Positions 1 through 6,226 of a stretch of DNA of 12,878 bases are shown piece by piece; within the stretch, counting starts at the first letter, position 1, and each line of letters opens with the position of its first letter. The DNA comes from Fibrobacter sp. (GTDB lineage: Bacteria > Fibrobacterota > Fibrobacteria > Fibrobacterales > Fibrobacteraceae): contig JAEDLI010000070.1 of the NCBI GenBank assembly GCA_016295375.1, positions 1 to 12,878 of the forward strand, read 5' to 3'. Made by a program: the position numbers and the translations under genes. Below the pieces are notes generated by a model that was given only the letters and a program-made list of their open reading frames with translations, had not been told where the DNA came from and made no database searches.

Positions 1-97
1 CTTGCGCAGCAGGCTTGTTTTCTTTTTCGGTGCAACATGCCATCAGGGTGCATGCGGAAGCCACGGCGAGCGCCGCTTTAAAGAATCTGGATTTCAT
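1..97 (-). CDS. Putative lipoprotein, N-terminal fragment (cut by window edge)
   Basis: Only the first 32 codons are inside the window. The start reads MKSRFFKAALAVASACTLMA followed by C-C-T-E-K-E: a basic n-region, a hydrophobic stretch and a lipobox-like L-M-A-C, so the product is probably exported by Sec, lipidated on Cys21 and anchored in a membrane. The start is supported by an AGGAG Shine-Dalgarno sequence about 7 nt upstream (around 104-109 on the minus strand). The mature part begins with charged, low-complexity sequence and gives no function. The gene lies downstream of the flavoprotein gene on the same strand, but 155 bp of palindromic repeats lie between them, so co-transcription is doubtful. 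Confidence 0.72.
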   Translation of the reverse strand, partial: MKSRFFKAALAVASACTLMACCTEKENKPAAQ

Positions 98-131
98 GAG
101 TTATCTCCTATTTAAAAATTCAACTCTTCTT

Positions 132-155
132 GTCATGTCCGCGCAGGCGGACATC
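132..155 (+). repeat. GTCAT-flanked palindrome
   Basis: A perfect 8-bp inverted repeat (ATGTCCGC / GCGGACAT, 135-154) with a 4-nt loop GCAG, preceded on the plus strand by GTC so that the left side reads GTCAT. It has the same layout as the palindromes at 161-183, 11108-11132 and 11163-11210, but with different arms. It lies between two minus-strand genes, 38 bp upstream of the lipoprotein start. Confidence 0.7.
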
Positions 156-160
156 TTAAG

Positions 161-243
161 ATTCTCGCCTTCGCGAGAATGACGAACTGCAATTTCGCCT
201 TCGCGAGAATGACGAAAAGCAATCCAGCCTTCGTGAGAATGAC
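161..243 (-). repeat. 30-bp tandem repeat, three copies, built on a GTCAT palindrome
   Basis: Three head-to-tail units with an exact 30-bp period (161-190, 191-220, 221-243 and on). Each contains GCCTTCGCGAGAATGAC or a close variant. Unit 1 forms a perfect 8-bp stem (ATTCTCGC / GCGAGAAT, loop CTTC). Unit 2 keeps most of the stem with one mismatch and a G-U pair. Unit 3 has largely lost it. On the minus strand each unit begins GTCATTCTC. The array starts 9 bp after the stop of the flavoprotein gene and could end its transcript, but there is no classic U-tract. Confidence 0.8.
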
Positions 244-252
244 TTTTTTGTA

Positions 253-792
253 TTACACTTTCTTTCCCATGGCGAACGCTTTTTTCAGGAGCGAGGAATT
301 CTTCTTGACGTCGCCGGCGCTTTCGGCACCCGTGGCGCAGAGGGCTCCCTTGAGCTTCACTCCGTCGAAACAGGCGATCCACCCGCCAATGCCGCGCTTT
401 GCGATGTTCATGGCCTTCGCGTCCGTATCGGCGGCAGATGTGAGCAGGTAAATCTCGCGGAACTTGTAATCGCTCGCATAGAGGGAATTAGCGCGGTCGA
501 GCATCGTCTTGAGCTGGCCGCTCATCTCGTAATAGTAAATCGGCGTTGCGAACACGATGACATCGGCCGATTCCATCTTCTTGGTAATGGCGGGTGCGTC
601 GTCCTTGATGACGCACTTGCCCTTCTTCTGGCAAGCGAGGCAGCCCATGCAAAAACTGATCTTCTTGCCGCGCAGCGATTCGAATTCCACCTTGTTGCCC
701 GCCTCGGCGGCACCCTTCGCGAACTCCTGCGCCAGGGTTTCGGAGTTGCTTCCCTTGCGCAAGCTGCTGGACAAGACCAATACTTTTTTCAT
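253..792 (-). CDS. NADPH-dependent FMN reductase / iron-sulfur flavoprotein family
   Basis: 179 aa, the usual length for a single flavodoxin-like domain. Residues 8-20 (SSSLRKGSNSETL) match the FMN-phosphate loop of the FMN_red family. Residues 48-60 contain C-x2-C-x2-C-x5-C (C48, C51, C54, C60), the compact spacing of iron-sulfur flavoproteins (Isf), which bind a 4Fe-4S cluster. Residues 83-100 (TPIYYYEMSGQLKTMLDR) are the second flavin-binding and dimer segment. The expected role is cytoplasmic electron transfer or quinone/NAD(P)H-dependent reduction; the substrate cannot be deduced. The ATG has GAGAGG upstream and a promoter at 826-854. It is transcribed divergently from lexA with about 200 bp between starts. 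Family assignment is firm; presence of the cluster is inferred from the cysteines. Confidence 0.88.
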   Translation of the reverse strand: MKKVLVLSSSLRKGSNSETLAQEFAKGAAEAGNKVEFESLRGKKISFCMGCLACQKKGKCVIKDDAPAITKKMESADVIVFATPIYYYEMSGQLKTMLDRANSLYASDYKFREIYLLTSAADTDAKAMNIAKRGIGGWIACFDGVKLKGALCATGAESAGDVKKNSSLLKKAFAMGKKV

Positions 793-825
793 AGGTTCCT
801 CTCGGTTGAAGTCTTTACATGCTCA

Positions 826-854
826 AATATACCTTCATTTTTCAGATATTGCAA
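826..854 (-). promoter_or_regulatory. Predicted sigma-70 promoter of the flavoprotein gene
   Basis: On the minus strand, -35 TTGCAA (849-854), exactly 17 nt spacer, -10 TATATT (826-831), placed 34 nt before the ATG. The -10 hexamer is the same as at the lexA, cyclophilin, lepA and radical-SAM promoters. Confidence 0.6.
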
Positions 855-876
855 ATACTTTGTTTTCATAACTAGA

Positions 877-893
877 TATGCCTATAAGGCATA
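877..893. other. Inverted repeat in the flavoprotein/lexA divergent region
   Basis: TATGCC / GGCATA, a 6-bp perfect stem with a 5-nt centre (TATAA). It lies 22 bp upstream of the flavoprotein -35 and 34 bp upstream of the lexA -35. It could be a regulator site or a weak hairpin. No T-tract placement suggests a terminator for a known gene. Function unknown. Confidence 0.35.
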
Positions 894-927
894 AACAAAA
901 AAAATGAAATTTTGTGCAGTGAACCTA

Positions 928-956
928 TTGACAATTGCCCAATTGTGCATTATATT
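928..956 (+). promoter_or_regulatory. lexA promoter
   Basis: Consensus -35 TTGACA (928-933), 17-nt spacer, -10 TATATT (951-956). Transcription should start near 963, giving a leader of about 37 nt before the ATG at 1000. The spacer contains the LexA box. A separate GTGCA half-site lies at 914-918. Confidence 0.85.
936..949. promoter_or_regulatory. LexA (SOS) operator
   Basis: TGCCCAATTGTGCA matches the Fibrobacter succinogenes LexA-binding motif TGC-N-C-N4-GTGCA at every fixed position. It fills the lexA promoter spacer between -35 and -10, so bound LexA would block RNA polymerase. This is the expected autoregulation. Confidence 0.9.
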
Positions 957-999
957 TATGGTATAGAAATTCCAAATCCTATATACTGGGAGGTTCAAA

Positions 1000-1653
1000 A
1001 TGGAACATTCAGGCAAAAAGAAGGACTTGACCGACCGCCAGGCCGAGATTTACGAATACATCAAGAAGTATTCCAGAGAAAACCACATGCCCCCTACCGT
1101 CCGGGAAATCGGCACCCATTTCGAGATTTCCTCCACTAACGGGGTCCGTTCCATCCTGGCCGCCCTCATCAAGAAGGGCTACATCAACCGTTCTCCTCGC
1201 CTCAGCCGCGGCATCGAGATTCTCGATACTGACAATGGCAAGAACGCCTCTACCGCCCGCAGCAATACCGTCGAGATTCCCATCGTGGGTCGCGTGGCCG
1301 CAGGCGCTCCTATCTTGGCCGTCCAGAACCTGGATGGCACCGTCACCGTTGACCGCGACTTTCTCGCCTGCCGTAGCGACGTGTTCGCCCTGAGAGTCCG
1401 TGGCGATTCCATGATTGACGCCGGCATCTTCGACGGCGATCTGGTCTTTGCCCGCCAGCAAAAATCTGCCGAACGTGGCGAAATCATCGTGGCCCAGATC
1501 GACAACGAGGCTACCGTCAAGTATTACCAGCCCTCTTCCGACCATATCGAGCTCAGGCCCGCAAACCCCAAGTACCGCCCCATCATCGTCAAAAGCAACA
1601 AGGACTTTTCCATCGCAGGGCGCGTCATCGGAGTCATGCGCAAGGTGAACTAG
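1000..1653 (+). CDS. lexA: LexA repressor / self-cleaving SOS regulator
   Basis: 217 aa, full length. The N-terminal winged helix-turn-helix spans about residues 9-70 (LTDRQAEIYEYI at 10-21, MPPTVREI at 30-37, SSTNGVRSIL as the recognition region). The C-terminal S24 peptidase domain has the Ala101-Gly102 scissile bond in GRVAAGAP, the catalytic Ser137 in RGDSM and the catalytic Lys174 in EATVKYY. It represses SOS genes and is inactivated when RecA filaments on single-stranded DNA promote autocleavage. The start is fixed by GGGAGG (988-993), 6 nt before the ATG; an overlapping ORF from 912 in another frame is spurious. It is a single-gene unit with its own promoter, a LexA box and a terminator at 1735-1771. 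It ends in TAG. All catalytic residues are present. Confidence 0.97.
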   Translation: MEHSGKKKDLTDRQAEIYEYIKKYSRENHMPPTVREIGTHFEISSTNGVRSILAALIKKGYINRSPRLSRGIEILDTDNGKNASTARSNTVEIPIVGRVAAGAPILAVQNLDGTVTVDRDFLACRSDVFALRVRGDSMIDAGIFDGDLVFARQQKSAERGEIIVAQIDNEATVKYYQPSSDHIELRPANPKYRPIIVKSNKDFSIAGRVIGVMRKVN

Positions 1654-1734
1654 GGTTTCCGCGTCCTTAATCGCGCACTTTATTCACACATTTCGATTCG
1701 CAAGATTCATCGTCGCGGCCATACATATTCAAGC

Positions 1735-1771
1735 AAAAAGCGCAGATCAATCTAAGGGTCTGCGCTTTTTT
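1735..1771. terminator. Bidirectional rho-independent terminator
   Basis: A 12-bp perfect stem (AAAAAGCGCAGA, 1735-1746, with 1759-1770) and a 12-nt loop. The T-run serves lexA on the plus strand, and the A-run becomes a T-tract for the minus-strand zinc-finger gene that ends at 1791. It sits between two convergent genes. Confidence 0.85.
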
Positions 1772-1790
1772 ATTCAACGACCTGTAACGG

Positions 1791-2804
1791 TTAATCGTCC
1801 ATTTCGGCCAGTTCCTCTTCCGCTTCCTTCAGGTCTGCGGCATCGGGACCGTCCATGAATTCATTGTCCTCATCCTCTTCGTCCAGGGAGTCCTGACCGA
1901 GAAGACCCATCTGGTAATCTACCTTACGGGCTTCCTTGGACTGGCCCAGCTTGAGAATGGCGGCACATTCTTCGCAGTAGCCCAGGTGCTTGTCCACCCA
2001 GAATTCCGGAGAGACCAGGTTCTTGTTGCAGCGGGTGCAAATCTGGGTCGCCGCTTCCCGGGTAAACGCCAGGTTCTGCTCTTCCAGTTCCTTCAGGATG
2101 CGTTCCGTCAGCTCTTCCTGAGTCTCTTCGGCAAGAGAGGCCTTGCGGCGAATCGCCATGGTGGGCTTCTTTTCAAGATTCTTGAGTTCAGAAGACACCT
2201 TCTTCTTGTTGGCGCAGTCCTCGTGCTCGTCGATTTCGTAGAACATGATGGTCTTGGAAAGGCGCTTGCCACCTTCCAGGAGCACGGCAAAAGGCAGTTC
2301 GATCTTGGGCTTGCCGCCCTTGCCCTGCTTTGTTCCCTTGACTTCGCCAGCAGTTTCCACCACTTCTTCAGCTACAGTTTCCGCTTCAACAGGAGCAGAC
2401 GCAGGCTTCTTTCCTCCCTTGACCTTCTCGACCTCGACAACTTTCTCGACCTTGTCCTTCTTGGTAGCCTTCAGGGCTTCTTTGACGGGGGCGGGCTTAT
2501 TGACAGCAGAAGCCTTTGTAGGAGCCGGCTTCTTGGCAGGAGCCTTTGCGGGAGCGGGCTTCTTAGCCGGATCAGCCTTCTTAACAGGAGACTTCGCCGG
2601 GGCAACCTTCTTTGCCGGCGCCTTCGCGGGAGCCGCCTTCTTGGCCGGAGGCGTTTTCTTGGCTGGAGCCTTTGCCGGAGCAGCCTTCTTTGCAGGGGCC
2701 TTCGCAGCAGGCTTCTTGGCAGCTGCCTTTGCAGGAGCAGCCTTTTTGACAGCTGCCTTTGCAGGGGCTTTTTTCGCAGGTGAAGCTTTTTTCTTTGTAG
2801 CCAT
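1791..2804 (-). CDS. Histone H1-like Lys/Ala/Pro tail fused to a DksA/TraR-type C4 zinc finger
   Basis: 337 aa. Residues 1 to about 110 are almost entirely Lys, Ala and Pro in irregular PAKKAPAK-type repeats, like eukaryotic H1 tails and bacterial H1-like proteins (AlgP, Hc1/Hc2 type). Residues 111-165 are mixed charge. Residues 165-215 (KIELPFAVLLEGGKRLSKTI and on) form a small non-repetitive region I do not recognise. Residues 222-252 are Glu-rich and probably helical. Residues 256-280 hold C256-x2-C259-x17-C277-x2-C280, the exact DksA/TraR zinc-finger spacing. The C-terminus (307-337) is strongly acidic. The long DksA coiled coil with its conserved aspartates is not evident, so I do not call it DksA. 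Likely role: nucleic-acid or RNA-polymerase binding, inferred from composition. It starts 3 nt after the cyclophilin stop, so the pair is probably co-transcribed and translationally coupled; its weak Shine-Dalgarno (GAAAAGAAG) lies inside the upstream gene. It ends in TAA before the shared terminator. Confidence 0.75.
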   Translation of the reverse strand: MATKKKASPAKKAPAKAAVKKAAPAKAAAKKPAAKAPAKKAAPAKAPAKKTPPAKKAAPAKAPAKKVAPAKSPVKKADPAKKPAPAKAPAKKPAPTKASAVNKPAPVKEALKATKKDKVEKVVEVEKVKGGKKPASAPVEAETVAEEVVETAGEVKGTKQGKGGKPKIELPFAVLLEGGKRLSKTIMFYEIDEHEDCANKKKVSSELKNLEKKPTMAIRRKASLAEETQEELTERILKELEEQNLAFTREAATQICTRCNKNLVSPEFWVDKHLGYCEECAAILKLGQSKEARKVDYQMGLLGQDSLDEEDEDNEFMDGPDAADLKEAEEELAEMDD

Positions 2805-2807
2805 AGA

Positions 2808-3335
2808 TTACTTCTTTTCCAGTATTTTGATGTTTATAATGGGGTCGCCCTGTTCAATGCGGCAAACGACATCTTGCCCGGACAAAACTTTTCCAAAAAC
2901 AGTATGTTTGCCATCTAAATGATGCTGCGGCAACTGTGTTATAAAGAACTGTGAACCGTTGGTGTTGGAACCACGGTTGGCCATGGAGATTACACCGGTC
3001 TCGTGCTTGAGGGTACTAATTTCATCATCGATGGTATAGCCCGGACCACCCTTGCCATTCCCTTCGGGATCTCCCCCCTGAATCATAAATCCAGGAATCA
3101 CCCGATGGAACGTCAGTCCGTTGTAAAAGCCCTTATTTGCAAGTTCCACAAAGTTCGCCACCGTATTGGGCGCAGCCTTGAAATCGAGGGAAAGGACGAT
3201 TTCACCTTCGTGGGTGGTAATAATCGCCTGAATTTCTTTAATCTCCGAATAGTCCTTGTTAAAAACCTTGCCTTCGGCAAAGGAAAACTCAACGGCAAAC
3301 AATAAAGCTACAAAAACATGGAAAATAAACTTCAT
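2808..3335 (-). CDS. Cyclophilin-type peptidyl-prolyl cis-trans isomerase, exported
   Basis: 175 aa. Residues 1-20 form a signal peptide with a likely cut after FSFA20, so the enzyme should fold proteins in the periplasm. The cyclophilin domain covers about 35-172. It has FHRVIPGFMIQGGD (76-89, with catalytic Arg78, the equivalent of Arg55 in CypA), GNGKGGPGY (92-100), SMANRGSNTNGSQFFIT (116-132) and LDGKHTVFGKV. All core motifs are intact and the length is typical of compact bacterial cyclophilins. It is the first gene of a two-gene unit with the H1-tail/zinc-finger gene and has a promoter at 3371-3399. The Shine-Dalgarno is weak (GGGGT, about 13 nt upstream). It ends in TAA. Confidence 0.94.
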   Translation of the reverse strand: MKFIFHVFVALLFAVEFSFAEGKVFNKDYSEIKEIQAIITTHEGEIVLSLDFKAAPNTVANFVELANKGFYNGLTFHRVIPGFMIQGGDPEGNGKGGPGYTIDDEISTLKHETGVISMANRGSNTNGSQFFITQLPQHHLDGKHTVFGKVLSGQDVVCRIEQGDPIINIKILEKK

Positions 3336-3370
3336 AGGTGAGCAACTACCCCATTTTAAATATCGATGGT

Positions 3371-3399
3371 AATATAGAAAAAGTAAAGGGACAAGGCAA
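3371..3399 (-). promoter_or_regulatory. Predicted promoter of the cyclophilin/zinc-finger operon
   Basis: Minus strand -35 TTGCCT (3394-3399), 17-nt spacer, -10 TATATT (3371-3376), 36 nt before the start codon. It lies in the 125-bp divergent region shared with lepA. Confidence 0.6.
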
Positions 3400-3428
3400 A
3401 AAAAATAAAAAAACTATGGGCGGATTTC

Positions 3429-3434
3429 TATATT
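3429..3434 (+). promoter_or_regulatory. Candidate -10 element of the lepA promoter
   Basis: TATATT, 27 nt before the lepA ATG. The region 17 nt upstream is a run of A residues with no recognisable -35. Assignment rests on the hexamer, the position and its identity with other -10 elements here. Confidence 0.4.
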
Positions 3435-3460
3435 TGTGCTGACCTTAAAAGAATTTCCCT

Positions 3461-5281
3461 ATGCCGCAAAACGACAACATCAGAAATTTCAGCATTATCG
3501 CCCATATCGACCACGGAAAATCCACCCTGGCCGACCGCCTTATCGAACTGACCAAGACCGTTTCCAAGAACGAGATGACGAACCAGCTGCTGGACGACAT
3601 GGACCTGGAACGGGAGCGCGGCATTACCATCAAGGCCCACGCCATCCGTATGGTTTATGAACGGGATGGGCAGGAATACATCTTGAACATGATCGACACC
3701 CCGGGGCACGTGGACTTTACCTACGAGGTGAGCCGTTCCCTGGCGGCCTGCGAAGGCGCCATCCTGGTGGTGGACGCAAGCCAGGGAATCGAGGCCCAGA
3801 CCCTCAGCAACCTTTACCTCGCCATCGAAAACGACCTGACGGTGATTCCCGTGCTGAACAAGGTGGACCTGCCGGGTGCACAGCCCGACCATATCGCCCA
3901 GCTGGTAGGCGACCTTCTGGGCTACGACCCCGACAAGATTCCCCGGATTTCGGCAAAGACGGGCCTGAACGTGGGCGAAGTCCTAGACAAGATCGTCGAC
4001 GAGATTCCCGCCCCCAAGGGTGACAGCGGAAAGCCCCTGAAGGCCCTGATTTTTGACTCCGTCTATGACAGCTACCGCGGGGTCATCAACTACATCCGTA
4101 TCGTAGAAGGCTCCATCAAGGCGGGCATGAAAATCCGCATGATGAAAACCGGCGGCGAATACATGGTGACCGAAGTGGGCACCTTCAGCATGCACCGTGA
4201 CCCCAGGCCCGAATTGACAGAAGGTATGGTAGGCTACGTTCTTGCCAACGTCAAAACCATCAGCGACGTTAAAATTGGCGACACCCTGACCGATTCGGCA
4301 AACCCCGCCGCAGAACCGCTCCCGGGTTACAAGGATATTTTGCCAATGATTTATTCGGGCATCTACCCTATCGACCCCGAAGATTACAAGGATTTGCGCG
4401 AAGCCCTGGAAAAGCTACGCCTGAACGACTCCGCCCTGAGCTGGGAACCGGAAACTTCCGACGCCCTGGGTTTCGGTTTTCGCACCGGGTTCCTTGGGCT
4501 TCTGCACATGGAAATCGTGCAGGAACGCCTGGACCGCGAATTCGGCGTGGATATCATTACCACCGTGCCCAACGTGGAATACCACGTGTACATGAGCGAC
4601 GGCACCATGGTTAAAATCGAGAGCCCCTCCAAGCTCCCCGACGCGAGCCGTTACGACCACATCGAAGAGCCCTACGTAAAGGCCCAGATTTTTACACCCA
4701 AGGACTACGTAGGCGCCCTCATGACCCTCTGCGAAGAAAAGCGCGGGGAATTCGAGACCATGGAATACATCGACGAGGAAAAGGTCATTCTCAAGTATAA
4801 CCTGCCTCTCGCCGAAATCATGTTCGACTTCTACGACCGCCTCAAGTCCGTAAGCCGTGGCTACGCAGGCCTGGACTACGCTCCCAGCGAGTATAGGCGG
4901 AACAACCTGGTGAAACTGGACATTTTGCTGAACGGCGACCCGGTGGACGCCTTCTCGGTGATTATCCACAGGGACAAGGCAAGCACCTACGCCAACGCCA
5001 TCTGCGTAAAGCTGAAAGACCTGATTCCGCGGCAACAGTTCGACGTGGCCATCCAGGGAGCTATCGGCGGAAAGATCATCAGCCGTTCTACCGTGAAGGC
5101 CGTGCGCAAGGACGTGCTGGCCAAGTGCTACGGCGGTGACATCACCCGCAAGCGCAAGCTCCTGGAAAAGCAGAAAGAAGGCAAGAAACGCATGAAGAGT
5201 ATCGGCTCGGTAGAAGTCCCGCAAAAGGCGTTCCTGGCCGTACTTTCCCTTTCGGACAATTCCAACGGAAACGGCGACTAG
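3461..5281 (+). CDS. lepA: Elongation factor 4 (LepA), ribosome back-translocating GTPase
   Basis: 606 aa, close to the family norm of about 600. GTPase motifs: G1 AHIDHGKS (14-21), G2 RGITI (53-57), G3 DTPGH (79-83), G4 NKVD (133-136), G5 SAK (164-166). Next come an EF-Tu-like beta-barrel, EF-G-like domains (FGFRTGFLGLLHMEIVQERL in the middle) and the LepA-specific C-terminal domain, including the conserved RKRKLLEKQKEGKKRMK segment. It binds stalled or mistranslocated ribosomes; it is cytoplasmic or membrane-associated. The ATG is chosen because the protein begins right before the conserved NFSIIAHIDHGKST. The Shine-Dalgarno is poor (AAAAGAA). It is followed 21 nt later by a signal peptidase I homologue, the lepA-lepB order of E. 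coli. It ends in TAG. Confidence 0.98.
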   Translation: MPQNDNIRNFSIIAHIDHGKSTLADRLIELTKTVSKNEMTNQLLDDMDLERERGITIKAHAIRMVYERDGQEYILNMIDTPGHVDFTYEVSRSLAACEGAILVVDASQGIEAQTLSNLYLAIENDLTVIPVLNKVDLPGAQPDHIAQLVGDLLGYDPDKIPRISAKTGLNVGEVLDKIVDEIPAPKGDSGKPLKALIFDSVYDSYRGVINYIRIVEGSIKAGMKIRMMKTGGEYMVTEVGTFSMHRDPRPELTEGMVGYVLANVKTISDVKIGDTLTDSANPAAEPLPGYKDILPMIYSGIYPIDPEDYKDLREALEKLRLNDSALSWEPETSDALGFGFRTGFLGLLHMEIVQERLDREFGVDIITTVPNVEYHVYMSDGTMVKIESPSKLPDASRYDHIEEPYVKAQIFTPKDYVGALMTLCEEKRGEFETMEYIDEEKVILKYNLPLAEIMFDFYDRLKSVSRGYAGLDYAPSEYRRNNLVKLDILLNGDPVDAFSVIIHRDKASTYANAICVKLKDLIPRQQFDVAIQGAIGGKIISRSTVKAVRKDVLAKCYGGDITRKRKLLEKQKEGKKRMKSIGSVEVPQKAFLAVLSLSDNSNGNGD

Positions 5282-5302
5282 CTCCGCCATTCACTTTCTG
5301 GT

Positions 5303-6226
5303 ATGGCTTCTCTTAGGCACATCGTCAACAAGCGTCAGCTACGGAATTCCAAGGCATTTATCTTTTTCTTGATGTTTCTGCTGGTGCTGTTTTTCGCTGC
5401 GGCCCTGTACGGCAGGTTTTACGTGCTGGAGCCCTTAAGGCTCAGTGACTCCGCCATGTACCCCAAGTTCAAAGAGGACGACGTGGTCTGGATATGCAAG
5501 CTTCCCCGCTGCATCGATGAACTAAAAGTAGGCGACATCGTCTGGGCCCGCCAAAAGAACAGGGAAACTTTGGTCCGCAGAGTGCTGGCCATGCCGGGCG
5601 ACAAGGTCAAGTTCTACAATAACGGTAAAGTCCGCGTCAAGAACAAGACCAAGCAGCTTGATGACGAAGAGGTGTTCATCGAAACGCGGAAGATAGATGT
5701 TCCCAAGAAGGGCGATACCCTTTACATGAGCAAGCTGAACGATGTGGAACAGGATTACGCCATCAACATCATGATGGAGCAAGATATTCCCTTTTACATC
5801 AAGACCTCCCTTTGGCAGGGAGAACGGGAACTCCCCCTGGACATGCTGGGGGCACTAAAGCTCGGGAACCGTCAAGTCAGCCTTAAAGAGGTGGACCTTC
5901 TCCCCTGGCAAGACCGTTACCTGCTGGAACTGCAGGTTTTCCAGCGGGAAATCGGCAGCACTCCCGTAAAAATCAAGCGGGAGTTTTACAGCAAGGCAGA
6001 CTCCAGCCGGATCGAAAAAATAGTCGCACAAGAAGATTACTACTTCGTCATCAGCGAAAAACTAAAGCACGCCCCGGATTCTCGCGAACTGGGATTCTTT
6101 TCCAAGTCACAATTGCTTGGTAGATACGTCTATTCCCACCGGCACATTCCAAAAATCGTCGGCGGTTACCTGAATAAGGTTACGGACTTCTTGAAAGACG
6201 TTCTGGACCTGAGTTCCGCTAACTAA
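5303..6226 (+). CDS. lepB: Signal peptidase I (S26A) homologue in lepB position, catalytic lysine replaced
   Basis: 307 aa. One N-terminal transmembrane segment (about 18-40) precedes a type I signal-peptidase domain. Box B is recognisable as S48-D-S50-A-M-Y-P, but has one more residue between the second Ser and Pro than the usual S-x-S-M-x-P. Box D reads R92-R-V-L-A-M-P-G-D-K; the first position holds the general-base Lys in E. coli (KRAVGLPGD) and is Arg here (codon CGC at 5576-5578). Box E has lost GDN (ISEKLKHAP) but keeps D259-S-R and a following G. A large lineage-specific insert covers about 115-245. The fold and the lepA-lepB neighbourhood support homology to the enzyme that cuts Sec signal peptides; activity is doubtful on these residues. 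No clear Shine-Dalgarno; expression probably depends on lepA. The 3' end overlaps the convergent GH5 gene by 8 bp. Ends in TAA. Confidence 0.78.
   Translation: MASLRHIVNKRQLRNSKAFIFFLMFLLVLFFAAALYGRFYVLEPLRLSDSAMYPKFKEDDVVWICKLPRCIDELKVGDIVWARQKNRETLVRRVLAMPGDKVKFYNNGKVRVKNKTKQLDDEEVFIETRKIDVPKKGDTLYMSKLNDVEQDYAINIMMEQDIPFYIKTSLWQGERELPLDMLGALKLGNRQVSLKEVDLLPWQDRYLLELQVFQREIGSTPVKIKREFYSKADSSRIEKIVAQEDYYFVISEKLKHAPDSRELGFFSKSQLLGRYVYSHRHIPKIVGGYLNKVTDFLKDVLDLSSAN

Noticed and set aside
161..243. Possible CRISPR array
   Set aside because: Only three units with a 30-bp total period and no unique spacers of normal length; the units are palindromes and no cas gene is near.
101..382. Short minus-strand ORF through the 30-bp repeats
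   Set aside because: It consists of the repeat translation plus an out-of-frame part of the flavoprotein gene.
1791..2804. Calling the zinc-finger protein DksA
   Set aside because: Only the C4 finger spacing matches; the coiled-coil with its acidic tip motif is not evident and the length and tails differ strongly.
4415..5290. 291-codon frame antisense to lepA
   Set aside because: Shadow of lepA; low-complexity His/Val-rich translation.
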